Positions 1 through 8,093 are shown, numbered from the stretch's first letter. The stretch: DNA of 13,166 nt from Bacillota bacterium (GCA_023424865.1 JAFADM010000480.1:1-13166); one strand, 5' to 3'. The notes: generated from the letters alone by a model not told the origin. Translations and numbers: made by a program.

Positions 1-1099
1 TCACCAGCTCCTTGGCATACATATCGTACTGGGCCTCGCCGTTAACCTTCAAATGCTTGCCCTTGACCAGCTTTTCCCTCACCACGGGCAGATCATCCTC
101 CCTAGGGAAAAGCTTAATGGTAATAGATGAGGAAAAATCTGTCACATCAAAGGTTATCAGGATGCGTCCGCTTTTAAGCTCCTTTTCCTCAACCTTCAGC
201 ACCTGTCCTTCCACCACCACAAGCCCTGAATTGGTATCCACATTCACCATTCGGACGGTGTTGCCTCTAACCCCGCGCCCATAAATGAGCCTGGGATTAT
301 TTTCCGACGGGGCCCTGCCTCCCTTGCCGCCTCGTGGGCTGCCATAGCCGCCGTTTTGGCCGTTTCCGCCATTATAACCGCCATTGCCCTGGTTACCGTT
401 ACTGTAGCCCCCATTGCCGTAGCCGCCGCCATTTGAAGAGGAGGAATTTCTGCCTGAACCGTTCTGTCCGTTGTAACTGCCTTTGCCGTTACTGCCGGAT
501 CCCCCGGTTTTAGGCGGCGGAGGCGCGCTTAACACCTCGGCAACCACCCGTGCCTCATTTTCCATCTTCTCCGTCATATAATCCACAGCCTTGTGCTCCG
601 GAATAGGGCAATTATTAAAGCTTACCTCCACATATTTTCCAAAAAGGCTTTTAAAGGCTTCCTCAAGGCATTTCCCCACCCCGGAGGCCAGCAGCATTTC
701 GGAGGTTTGATTGGTAAGGGTAACACACAGGTTTTTTCCGGAAAGAGAATAGTCCGCTCCCTCTAAAAAGTCGAGCATATGGCCTTTTTCTCTGGCAATA
801 GTCTCCTTAACCATTTCCAGGTGCCAGTCAGAAAGCTTGTCCGTCAAACTAACGGCAAAATCCGGCTTGATCTGTACCTGGGCTTTAAAAAAATCGGACA
901 GGGCCTTTTCCAGGCGGGAAAGCTGAGCTGCCCGGATTTCCTGATGAAGCTCCAGAGCAAGAATAATTTTCTTATCTGTCTGATGATAGAACAGACGCGT
1001 TATGTATGCTTCTTTAAATGAGTTCTCCAGCTTTTCCTTATCCAAAACGCCTTTAAACGCCTCGCAAAGAGAAGACCTTCCGAGAACATCCTTATCCAT
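1..1099 (-). CDS. polC: DNA polymerase III alpha subunit, PolC type (5' part; continues past the left window edge)
   Basis: This is the N-terminal 366 residues of the PolC replicative polymerase, which in Bacillota carries both DNA synthesis and 3'-5' proofreading. The start is ATG at 1099 (MDKDVLGRSS), preceded by an AAAGGAAC ribosome binding site. Residues 1 to about 195 form a mixed alpha/beta N-terminal domain. Residues about 199-262 are a low-complexity linker rich in Gly, Asn, Ser and Tyr. Residues about 268-366 match the PolC OB-fold domain, with VEGQVLKVEEKELKSG, TFDVTDFSSSITIKLF and QYDMYAKELV. The exonuclease, PHP and polymerase domains lie outside the window, so the family call rests on the OB region and general layout. 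It is divergent from the kinase-like gene at 1318 and seems to be the first gene of its transcript. Long linkers before the OB domain are possible in PolC, but this one is notably long and repetitive. Confidence 0.88.
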   Translation of the reverse strand, partial: MDKDVLGRSSLCEAFKGVLDKEKLENSFKEAYITRLFYHQTDKKIILALELHQEIRAAQLSRLEKALSDFFKAQVQIKPDFAVSLTDKLSDWHLEMVKETIAREKGHMLDFLEGADYSLSGKNLCVTLTNQTSEMLLASGVGKCLEEAFKSLFGKYVEVSFNNCPIPEHKAVDYMTEKMENEARVVAEVLSAPPPPKTGGSGSNGKGSYNGQNGSGRNSSSSNGGGYGNGGYSNGNQGNGGYNGGNGQNGGYGSPRGGKGGRAPSENNPRLIYGRGVRGNTVRMVNVDTNSGLVVVEGQVLKVEEKELKSGRILITFDVTDFSSSITIKLFPREDDLPVVREKLVKGKHLKVNGEAQYDMYAKELV

Positions 1100-1129
1100 T
1101 TAATAAGTTCCTTTCGTTTCCTTCATAAA

Positions 1130-1166
1130 GAACCGATAAAAAGGGAGTTACCTTTTTTTACCGTTC
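1130..1166 (-). promoter_or_regulatory. hairpin in the polC leader
   Basis: The polC 5' leader contains an inverted repeat. AAAAAGG and CCTTTTT (1138-1144 and 1151-1157) flank a six-base loop, and an outer GAAC/GTTC pair (1130-1133 and 1163-1166) extends it imperfectly. In polC mRNA it would lie about 30-65 bases before the start codon. The stem is AU-rich and there is no clear T-run after it, so it is not called a terminator. No function is assigned. Confidence 0.25.
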
Positions 1167-1187
1167 CTTTTGTTAGCCGATGCTATT

Positions 1188-1217
1188 ATTGTACCAAAGA
1201 CCTCCCTCAAAACTCAA
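1188..1217 (-). promoter_or_regulatory. candidate sigma-A-type promoter of polC
   Basis: Read on the minus strand, TTGAGT (1217-1212) is followed after 18 bases by TACAAT (1193-1188), and TGG in front of the -10 box makes an extended -10. It lies about 90 bases upstream of the polC start. The spacing is one base longer than ideal, and the call rests on eye matching alone. Confidence 0.45.
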
Positions 1218-1265
1218 TGCTCAGGAGCCGATTTAAGAAAAAACACGAAAGGTATCGAAAGACAT

Positions 1266-1273
1266 GCTATAGT
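1266..1273 (+). promoter_or_regulatory. candidate extended -10 promoter of the phosphotransferase-like gene
   Basis: TGCTATAGT (TG at 1265-1266, TATAGT at 1268-1273) is an extended -10 match 45 bases before the ATG at 1318. No convincing -35 hexamer is present at the right spacing (1245-1250 reads ACGAAA). It would fire away from the polC promoter, with the two -10 boxes about 75 bases apart. Confidence 0.4.
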
Positions 1274-1317
1274 ATAAAAAGGAAAACACCCTTCAAGGGT
1301 CAGGGGAAAGGAGTCTT

Positions 1318-2232
1318 ATGAACAATAGCTGTTCTTTTAGTATGGCGGAGGCTGAAAGCATATCCGGGCGCTTCGGAAGTGACTTTTATAATAAGCTTCC
1401 GGAGCTTTTGGGCTTATACCGTCAAAAATGGCATTTAAACGCTATTTCACTCATCCCCTCCTACTCCGCAGGACTGGTTTTTACCTGTATTTCGGAAAAA
1501 AGAGGCCCATCCATTCTGAAGCTTGAAGACCCCAATTACCCCGATTTTACCGCTTACGCCTGGCATACGCTTCTTGAATACGGCGGCAAGGGCTTTTGCA
1601 AAGCTTACGAAGCCGATCTGGAAAAAGGAGCCCTTCTAATTGAGAGGATCCTTCCGGGAATTGCCTTAAGAGAAGAAACCGCTCTTGATAAAAGACTTTC
1701 CGTTTTTATAGGCCTTTATAAGAAGCTTCACCAGGATCCGTCAGGGCTTTACCGCTATCCCTCCTACCGGGATTGGGTGGTTCGTGTCACGGATAAAATG
1801 AAAGACAGAGAGGATTGCCGGGAATTGTACCGGTATATGGCTAAGGCCAAGGCCATCTTTTTGTCGGTTGAAGCTGAATATAAAAGGCAAGTGCTGCTCC
1901 ACGGCGACTTCCATCATGATAATATACTCCTTGGGAATGACGGGCACTATGTTCTTATAGATCCCAAGGGAGTTTTGGGTCATCCTGTTTTTGATCTGCC
2001 CCGGTTTATCCTAAATGAGTTTGAGGATAATTTAACGAAAGAGCTTAAGGATAAGATTTCCTATATTATCCGATACATTGAAGGAGAGCTGAATATCCCT
2101 GCCCAAACCCTGCGCCGGTGCCTTTATGTGGAAACGGTTATGGCCCAATGCTGGGACGCGGAGGACACCACCGCTGCCGACGGCATTTTACGTCTTACAC
2201 AAGCGGCTCGCTTTGCAGAAAGTCTGCTTTAG
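1318..2232 (+). CDS. aminoglycoside/hydroxyurea phosphotransferase-like kinase
   Basis: This 304-residue protein has the protein-kinase-like fold of small-molecule phosphotransferases and most resembles the APH(6)/hydroxyurea phosphotransferase group. The catalytic loop is HGDFHHDN at residues 195-202, with D197 as the expected catalytic base and N202 as a metal ligand. IDPKG follows at 214-218, with D215 as the second metal-binding aspartate, then GHPVFDLPRF. LIERILPG at 107-114 corresponds to the hinge region. The length is normal for the family and there is no signal peptide, so it should be cytoplasmic. The start is supported by AAAGGAG four bases before the ATG. It is a single-gene transcript between divergent polC and a bidirectional terminator. 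The substrate cannot be read from sequence: family members modify streptomycin or hydroxyurea, but many chromosomal homologues have other or unknown substrates, so resistance should not be assumed. Confidence 0.82.
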   Translation: MNNSCSFSMAEAESISGRFGSDFYNKLPELLGLYRQKWHLNAISLIPSYSAGLVFTCISEKRGPSILKLEDPNYPDFTAYAWHTLLEYGGKGFCKAYEADLEKGALLIERILPGIALREETALDKRLSVFIGLYKKLHQDPSGLYRYPSYRDWVVRVTDKMKDREDCRELYRYMAKAKAIFLSVEAEYKRQVLLHGDFHHDNILLGNDGHYVLIDPKGVLGHPVFDLPRFILNEFEDNLTKELKDKISYIIRYIEGELNIPAQTLRRCLYVETVMAQCWDAEDTTAADGILRLTQAARFAESLL

Positions 2233-2347
2233 ACCTTCTGCAAGCCTTTTATTAGCCTTCCCTAAGTCTTTTGCAGCCGTTCTGCAAGTCGTCTTCCCCT
2301 TATCCAGCGCTTAAAAGAACATCCGCCCCTTCCGGGGACTAAATGAC

Positions 2348-2375
2348 AAAAGGAGCTTTTTACAAAGCTCCTTTT
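2348..2375. terminator. bidirectional rho-independent terminator
   Basis: A perfect 12-bp stem is formed by AAAAGGAGCTTT (2348-2359) and AAAGCTCCTTTT (2364-2375) around a TTAC loop. Either strand ends in a TTTT run within the arm, so it can serve both the + strand kinase-like gene ending at 2232 and the minus-strand repeat-protein gene ending at 2398. Confidence 0.85.
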
Positions 2376-2397
2376 GCTATGAACATCCGTCTTTTTA

Positions 2398-5300
2398 TTA
2401 TTCCGCCGAATAAGCAACCTTGACACGGCTGCTTTCATAAGCTCCGGTGGAGGTAACAGTCACATAGATATAACCTGCCGAGGATCCAAGCTGACTTACC
2501 TTAAGGATAATCGAATCGTCATCCTCGGAAACCGTACCGGTTCCCAGCAGGGTTCCTCCTGTCGCAGAGCTGTATATGTTTACCACATCAAACTCCATCA
2601 GGCCTGTAACCGTAATGGTATCCGATTTGCCGGAATTGTTAATCACCGTAATGTCTCCCGCATCAGGCGCATCAGAGGTTGGCTCCGCCGAGTAATACAC
2701 AAGAGTTCTTACGCTTTCCAGGCTTCCGTAAGCCGTAACGGTTACATAGACATTACCTGCCGTAGTCCCAAGCTGAGTCATCTTTATAAGCACATAATTG
2801 CTGTCGGTACAGGTTGCACTGCCAAGGAGATTTCCTCCGGCAGCGGCATCATACACCCTTACCACATCCTTGTTATCCAGGAAGCTTACCAGTACCGTAT
2901 CCGACATACCGGCATTATTGGTAACCACAATATTGCTGGATGAAGGCTGTGGCGTCTGCTGCTCGGCTGCGTAGGCCACGGTAGTACGGCTGCTTTCCGC
3001 ATAGCCAAGGGAGGTAACCGTAACATAAACATAGCCTCCGTTAGCTTCAAGCCCTGTTACAGTAAGGGTAATTCCCGTGGTGTCTTCCGCAACGGTTCCG
3101 CTGCCCAGAAGAGTACCGGCTGAAGCTTTGCTGTACACCCGGACGACATCATTGGGCTTCAGGAAGGTAACGGTAAGGTTATCGGAGATAGATGCGTTAT
3201 TGACAACCTTGACATTGGCGCCAAGGGGTGCGTCGGTGGTGGCTTCAGCCAGGTAAGAGACGCTTGTCCTGTCGCTTTCCAGTTTGTTGGGGCTGGTCAC
3301 GGAAATATAGGCGTAGCCTGCCGAGGTTCCCAGCTGGGTGATGGTAACCTTCACCTCCGTGGCGTCGGCTGCAACCGTAGCCGTACCTAAAAGGGTTCCG
3401 CTTGAGGCTGCGTTGTAAACCTTAACCACATCCCCCTCCTGGAGGTAGGAAACCACTACCGTATCGGAAATGCCCGAGTTGTTGGTTACCGTAATATTTC
3501 CTACAAGTGCCGGATCCGATTTCTGCTCTGCGGCATAAGGAACCGCCGTTCTGTCACTTTCCAGCTTACCCTTTCGCTTAACGGAAACATAGACATAACC
3601 TGCATCCGTTCCCAGTTGGGTAATGGTAAGGGTAGCGGATGAATCGTAGGTGCCTACGGTAGCTGTTGCCAGAACACTTCCGCTTGTGGCTGCGCTATAC
3701 ACATAAACCACGTCGCCTCCGGTCAGGTTATTGATTTTAACAGTATCCGCAGCATTGGCATTATTCGTGACGAGAATACTGCTGGCATCTGAGGCACTGG
3801 ATTTAGGTTCTGCCGAATAGCTTGCAGATACTCTGTCACTTTCCTGATGGCTCTTCCTGGTTACGGTCACATAGGCTGTTCCCGCGGTTCCTCCAAGCTG
3901 AGAAACCAGTACGGTGGCTTCCACTTCATAAGTGGATACGGTGGCGGAGCCAAGAAGATTGCCTCCAGTGCTCTTGTCGTAAACCTTCACCACATCGCTT
4001 CCGGTCAGGCCGGTTACCTTCACGGTATCGTCAATACCTGCGTTATTCACAATGGTTATATTGGCTGCGGTGGGTGCCGTAGATTTAGGCTCGGCATCAT
4101 AATCCGCCTTTGTCCTGTCACTTTCCGTCTTGTTTTTGCTGGTCAGAGTTACATACACACTGCCTGCTTCGCTTCCGAGCTGTGTAACCGACAAAGTCAC
4201 CGATGAGTCGTAGACGCCTGTTTCGGCTGTTCCCAGAAGGGTTCCGGCCTTAACGGCATCGTAGATATTTACCACATCACCCCCGGTCAGACCGGTTACC
4301 TTAATGGTATCTGCAACACCTGCATTGTTCTCAACGGAAATACGGGCTGCAGGAGGAGCTGTTGTTTTGGCTTCCGCCAAATAGTCTTCCTTGGTTCTGT
4401 CACTTTCCAGCTTATTCTTGGAGGTTACGCTCACATAGACACTGCCGGCCACCGAGCCAAGCTGAGTAACGGAAAGAGTAGCGGATGAGGCGTAAGTATC
4501 CACGCTGGCCGTTGCCAGTACCGTACCTGCTTTTTCCGATTCGTAGACCTTAACCACGTCGCCTGCGGTTAAGCCTGTCACCTTAATAACATCGGCCGTT
4601 CCCACATTATTGGTAATTTCAATGGCACTGGCGGACGGTGCGGCGGACTTGGCCTCCGCTTCGTAATCCACTTTGGTTCTGGCGCTTTCCGACTTGGACT
4701 GGTTTGTAACAGAGATATAAACGCTTCCGGCAACCGTACCAAGCTGGGCTATGCTAACCTGTGCCAAGGTACCCGAATCCACTGTGGCAGAGCCTAAAAG
4801 AGTACCGCCTGCAGCTGCATTGTAGACCTTTACCGTGTCGCCGGTATTAAGACCGGTAACCTGGATGATATCGGAGGTTCCCGCATTGTTGGAAATAACG
4901 ATATTCTCGGGTTCTGCAGACTCGGAACGGGACTCGGCGCTGTAATCGGCTTTAGTTCGTTCGCTTTCCTGCTTGTTCTTGGAGGTTACGGATACATAAA
5001 CACTTCCGGCAACCGTGCCAAGCTGGTTGATGCTCACTGTTGCATAGGTGCTGTACTCGGAAACGGTAGCCGTACCGAGAAGGGTTCCGCCCTTTGCTGC
5101 ATTGTAAACCTTAACGACATCTCCCGCCGTAAGCCCGGTAACCTCAACGCTATCCGCCGTTAAGGAGTTATTGGCTATGGCAATATTGGCCGTATCCACA
5201 GGAGAGGAAATGCCCTCTGCCGCATAGTCGGCTTTGATACGTGTACTTTCCAGCTTACTGGAGCCTGTAATGGACACATAAACGCTTCCTGCGGCCGTGC

Positions 5301-7278
5301 CAAGCTGAGTTACGGACACGGTGGCATAGGTACCTGAGGAAGGCACCTCGCTGTAGCCCAGAAGTGTTCCACCCTGTGCGGCAGTGTAAACCTTAATCAT
5401 ATCGCCGCCGTTGAGTCCCGTCACTTCTACGGTATCCGCGGTTCCGGCAACATTGTTGGTAACAATGATGTTGTTGCCATCCGGTGTCTGGGTGACCGCT
5501 TCAGCCAGATACTCCACCTTGATTCTGGCGCTTTCGTTTTTCCCCTTGCTGGTAACGGTGACATAGACATAGCCTGCAGAGGCCCCCAACTGAGTAATGC
5601 TTACGGTTGCCTCGGTTTTACTTGCTGCAACGGTTGAAGTACCCATAAGGCTTCCGTCAGCAGCCAAGTCGTATACCTTAATGATATCGTTTGCCGTAAG
5701 TCCGGTAACCGTTACGGTATCTGCCTTGCCGGAAGGATTATTGACCACGGCAATATTATAAACATCCGCCGTATTCGACACAGGCTCAGAAACATAATAA
5801 ACACCGGTACGACTGCCCTCCAGCTTATTTTTGCTGGTAAGACTAATGTAAACATAGCCCCCTGACGTTCCAAGCTGGGTAACGCTGATGGTAGCCTCCG
5901 TCTTTGAAGCCGCCACTGTGGCGGTTCCCAAAAGATTGCCGCCACTGGAGGCATCGTAGGCCTTTATGACATCCCCGGCAGTAAGACCTGTAACATAAAT
6001 GGTGTCGGAAGAGCCTACATTATTGGTGATAATAACTTTTCCGACATTTACGGTATCCGATACCGGCTCATCCAAAAAGGGCATTTTGGTTCGTGCGCTT
6101 TCAAACTTACCCTTGCCGGTAATGCTTAAATAAACATAACCATCCTCAGAAGTGAGCTGTGCAATGGAAACGGTAACCTCGGTTTTTGAAGTGGCTACGG
6201 TTCCGGAGCCTAAAAGCGTTCCTCCCGAGGCTTTGTTATAAACCTTTAAAATATCCCCTGCAGCAAGACCGGTAACAGTGATGGTATCCGCGGTATTGCC
6301 GTTATTGACAACCGTTATCTTGGTGGGTGCGGGCGGGTTGGAGGTGTTCTCCGCCGGATAGTAAACAGGAATTCTTTCGCTTTCCCTTTTATCCAGGCTT
6401 AAGACGGATATGTAACAATAGCCTTCGGTTTTACCCAGCTGAGTTACATTCATACTCACCTCTGTTTTGGAGGAAGCTACCTTGGCGGAAGCTAAAAGAT
6501 TTCCGCCTCTGGCCGCATCATAAACATAGACCGTATCACCCAAAGATAAATAGGTTACGGTAATAGTGTCATTTATCCCCGCATTATTAACAATTGTAAT
6601 ATAGTCCGAATGAAGTGATGTGGATTTGGGTTCTGCCACATAATCAATTTTTGTTCTTGTGCTTTCTAATTCTCCCTTATTTGTAAGAGAAACATAAACA
6701 CTGCCAGCCTCAATGCCTATCTGAGTTATTTTCAAGGTAACCTCAGTCTTTGATGCTGCAACGGTTGTGGAACCTAAAAGTTTGCCGTCGGTTTGAGCCG
6801 TGTAAACCTTTATCGTTTCTCCTCCGAACAATCCGGAAACATAAACCAAATCGGCTTTTCCAGCGTTGTTCGTCACTACAATGTTGCTTGACGAGGGCGG
6901 GCCTGTCTGGACCTCGGCACTATAATCCACCTTGGTTCGGCTGCTTTCAAGCTGACCCTTGCCGGTAACGCTTACATAAATACTTCCGGCAGCCGTGCCG
7001 AGTTGGGAAAGCCTTATGGTAACTTCCGTTTTACCTGTGGATGCCGTTGCTGAACCGAGCAGCTTCCCTCCTGTGGCAGCCGTATAAACAATGACTTTAT
7101 CTCCGCCTGCCAGGCCTCCAACTACAATAAGGTCATAGGCGCCCGTATTGTTTGTTACCGTAACGTCACCGGCTCTGGGGGCTGTTGATGTTGTCTGGGC
7201 ATTAGCCCCCGTCACCCCGGTAAGTGCCATCATTACGGCTAAAACAGAGCCTAGGGCTCTCTGTAATCCTTTTCTCAC
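2398..7278 (-). CDS. large secreted protein of 17 tandem Ig-like repeats
   Basis: This is a 1626-residue exported protein with no recognised enzyme domain. It starts at GTG (7278-7276), chosen because AGGAGG (7291-7286) lies seven bases upstream and the signal peptide begins directly: MRKGLQR, a hydrophobic core, then a likely cleavage after ANA (residue 27). From residue 38 to the end there are 17 head-to-tail repeats of 93-95 residues. Each has the pattern NN, a (G/Y)L turn, GD, VY, GG-LLG, QLG, (Y/V)YV(S/T)(V/L/I), ES-R and Y-AE. Alternating hydrophobic residues and GD turns suggest a seven-strand beta sandwich of bacterial Ig-like type; this fold is inferred. There are only two cysteines (repeats 3 and 16), and no LPXTG motif, SLH domain or C-terminal membrane helix; the chain stops at AYSAE. 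It may be a secreted or loosely held matrix, adhesion or stalk protein. Similar repeats occur in large Bacillota surface proteins, but I cannot name the family with certainty. Confidence 0.85.
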   Translation of the reverse strand: MRKGLQRALGSVLAVMMALTGVTGANAQTTSTAPRAGDVTVTNNTGAYDLIVVGGLAGGDKVIVYTAATGGKLLGSATASTGKTEVTIRLSQLGTAAGSIYVSVTGKGQLESSRTKVDYSAEVQTGPPSSSNIVVTNNAGKADLVYVSGLFGGETIKVYTAQTDGKLLGSTTVAASKTEVTLKITQIGIEAGSVYVSLTNKGELESTRTKIDYVAEPKSTSLHSDYITIVNNAGINDTITVTYLSLGDTVYVYDAARGGNLLASAKVASSKTEVSMNVTQLGKTEGYCYISVLSLDKRESERIPVYYPAENTSNPPAPTKITVVNNGNTADTITVTGLAAGDILKVYNKASGGTLLGSGTVATSKTEVTVSIAQLTSEDGYVYLSITGKGKFESARTKMPFLDEPVSDTVNVGKVIITNNVGSSDTIYVTGLTAGDVIKAYDASSGGNLLGTATVAASKTEATISVTQLGTSGGYVYISLTSKNKLEGSRTGVYYVSEPVSNTADVYNIAVVNNPSGKADTVTVTGLTANDIIKVYDLAADGSLMGTSTVAASKTEATVSITQLGASAGYVYVTVTSKGKNESARIKVEYLAEAVTQTPDGNNIIVTNNVAGTADTVEVTGLNGGDMIKVYTAAQGGTLLGYSEVPSSGTYATVSVTQLGTAAGSVYVSITGSSKLESTRIKADYAAEGISSPVDTANIAIANNSLTADSVEVTGLTAGDVVKVYNAAKGGTLLGTATVSEYSTYATVSINQLGTVAGSVYVSVTSKNKQESERTKADYSAESRSESAEPENIVISNNAGTSDIIQVTGLNTGDTVKVYNAAAGGTLLGSATVDSGTLAQVSIAQLGTVAGSVYISVTNQSKSESARTKVDYEAEAKSAAPSASAIEITNNVGTADVIKVTGLTAGDVVKVYESEKAGTVLATASVDTYASSATLSVTQLGSVAGSVYVSVTSKNKLESDRTKEDYLAEAKTTAPPAARISVENNAGVADTIKVTGLTGGDVVNIYDAVKAGTLLGTAETGVYDSSVTLSVTQLGSEAGSVYVTLTSKNKTESDRTKADYDAEPKSTAPTAANITIVNNAGIDDTVKVTGLTGSDVVKVYDKSTGGNLLGSATVSTYEVEATVLVSQLGGTAGTAYVTVTRKSHQESDRVSASYSAEPKSSASDASSILVTNNANAADTVKINNLTGGDVVYVYSAATSGSVLATATVGTYDSSATLTITQLGTDAGYVYVSVKRKGKLESDRTAVPYAAEQKSDPALVGNITVTNNSGISDTVVVSYLQEGDVVKVYNAASSGTLLGTATVAADATEVKVTITQLGTSAGYAYISVTSPNKLESDRTSVSYLAEATTDAPLGANVKVVNNASISDNLTVTFLKPNDVVRVYSKASAGTLLGSGTVAEDTTGITLTVTGLEANGGYVYVTVTSLGYAESSRTTVAYAAEQQTPQPSSSNIVVTNNAGMSDTVLVSFLDNKDVVRVYDAAAGGNLLGSATCTDSNYVLIKMTQLGTTAGNVYVTVTAYGSLESVRTLVYYSAEPTSDAPDAGDITVINNSGKSDTITVTGLMEFDVVNIYSSATGGTLLGTGTVSEDDDSIILKVSQLGSSAGYIYVTVTSTGAYESSRVKVAYSAE
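2401..7167 (-). repeat. 17 tandem protein-coding repeats of about 282 bp
   Basis: The repeats, from the N-terminus, cover 7167-6886, 6885-6604, 6603-6322, 6321-6040, 6039-5758, 5757-5473, 5472-5188, 5187-4906, 4905-4627, 4626-4345, 4344-4063, 4062-3781, 3780-3499, 3498-3217, 3216-2935, 2934-2656 and 2655-2401. Units 6 and 7 have one extra residue near the NN motif. Units 9 and 16 lack one residue in the loop after the LLG strand. Unit 17 lacks the linker that ends the others. Subgroups are visible in that loop: SKTE in units 2-6, STYATVS in 7-8, and YxSS(A/V)TL in 10, 11 and 13, which suggests stepwise duplication. Units 2-3 look AT-richer than the rest. The copies have diverged in DNA, so recent uniform amplification is unlikely. 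Confidence 0.9.
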
Positions 7279-7389
7279 TCCTATACCTCCTGGTAAAAAT
7301 CACTATAGTTTATATCGTTCATCCGGCCTAAGGTATTAAGCCTATTCCTTAAATCCATACATTTTTGTAACAGAAATATAATAATTGAG
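7279..7389 (-). promoter_or_regulatory. leader and upstream region of the repeat-protein gene
   Basis: This gap holds the strong AGGAGG ribosome binding site (7291-7286) and a short inverted repeat, GGCTTAA (7342-7336) with TTAGGCC (7331-7325) around TACC, which can pair with one G-U wobble. AT-rich TATAAA and TATAGT strings lie at about 7303-7316 on the minus strand, but I found no -35 box at good spacing, so the promoter is not fixed. Confidence 0.35.
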
Positions 7390-7418
7390 AAAAAAAGAAC
7401 CGTTAAGTCAACGGTTCT
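7390..7418 (-). terminator. rho-independent terminator after the acetyltransferase gene
   Basis: On the minus strand a 9-bp stem AGAACCGTT/AACGGTTCT (7418-7410 and 7404-7396) with loop GACTT is followed directly by seven T (7396-7390). It starts nine bases after the acetyltransferase stop codon and separates that group from the repeat-protein gene. Confidence 0.9.
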
Positions 7419-7427
7419 CCTACTGTT

Positions 7428-8027
7428 CTATACAGGCTTATTTATCCATTCTTCTCTTAAAATGGCATACTGATAGGCATTATGCCAAAGAGGCTCTCCA
7501 TTGGCCGATCTCTTAAAAAATCCGGATTTCAGATGACTTCCTTCCCTTCGCATGCCCAAACGTTCCAGAAGCTTCCATGACGAAGCGTTCTCCATGTTGC
7601 ATCGCCCAATAATACGATGGGCCTTTTTCTCATTGAACCCATACTCCAGCATGCGAAAGGCGGCCTCGATGGCATAACCCTTTCCCCAGTAATCCTGATT
7701 GAAAACATAGCCAATCTCCCAGGTATCATACTCCTTTGGGTCGCTTTGCTCAAAATACATATTTCCAATGAGCTTGGGACTCCCTTTTAAGCAGACAGCC
7801 CAAAAGGAATCGTTCTTTGCCCGGGCAGCAGCTTCCACTTTACAGTCATCCCTATTGAGGGGACCATAGGGTTCATAGCGTACAACCTTTTCCGATGAGA
7901 GATACTCATGCATGTCCTTCCAGTCGTCACATGAAAAACGTCTGAGAATCAGGCGTTCTGTTTCCATAGGCGCCATGGCTTTTCCATCTCCTAATCCTAA
8001 CAGCTTAAAAAAACCGGGCTTTTTCAT
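7428..8027 (-). CDS. GNAT-family N-acetyltransferase (RimJ/RimL type)
   Basis: This acetyltransferase should move an acetyl group from acetyl-CoA to an amine on a protein N-terminus or small molecule; the acceptor is unknown. The METERLILRRF strand opens the fold. IGYVFNQDYWGKGYAIEA is motif A, with the Q-x-x-W-G-K-G-Y-A pyrophosphate-binding loop. NMENASSWKLLERLGM is the usual C-terminal acetyl-CoA segment of RimJ/RimL-like proteins. I chose ATG at 8027 (MKKPGFF, 199 residues) because GGAAGGCGG precedes it. An in-frame GTG at 8063 would give 211 residues but has no ribosome binding site, and internal ATGs at 7976 and 7967 are also possible because the family core begins at METERL. It is the last gene of the group with the exporter and hydrolase, 90 bases after the exporter stop, and has its own likely promoter. 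No membrane segment or signal peptide is present. Confidence 0.85.
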   Translation of the reverse strand: MKKPGFFKLLGLGDGKAMAPMETERLILRRFSCDDWKDMHEYLSSEKVVRYEPYGPLNRDDCKVEAAARAKNDSFWAVCLKGSPKLIGNMYFEQSDPKEYDTWEIGYVFNQDYWGKGYAIEAAFRMLEYGFNEKKAHRIIGRCNMENASSWKLLERLGMRREGSHLKSGFFKRSANGEPLWHNAYQYAILREEWINKPV

Positions 8028-8093
8028 TTTTTTCCGCCTTCCAAAAAAAATCGGAGGTCTCACGCACTTTGCTAAAGAAGAAATACTTAAATA

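Noticed and set aside
244..432. Minus-strand frame of 62 residues inside polC
   Set aside because: It is an alternative frame of the low-complexity PolC linker; the Ala/Met-rich product is an artefact of repeated codons.
2317..2389. 9-bp direct repeat GAACATCCG on both sides of the bidirectional terminator
   Set aside because: It could be a target-site duplication, but the 64-base interval holds only the terminator and no mobile element, and a 9-bp match is not rare enough in this space.
3822..4206. Open reading frames on the + strand opposite the repeat gene (also at 6327-6563 and 6750-6968)
   Set aside because: They are antisense shadows of a codon-biased repeat gene, have no ribosome binding sites, and show no protein family pattern.
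5712..5954. Minus-strand frame of 80 residues within the repeat gene
   Set aside because: It overlaps the real coding frame in another phase and has no independent start signals.
2401..7167. CRISPR-like or satellite interpretation of the periodic DNA
   Set aside because: The period is about 282 bp, is fully coding in one frame, and conservation is at protein level, so it is a repeat-protein gene.
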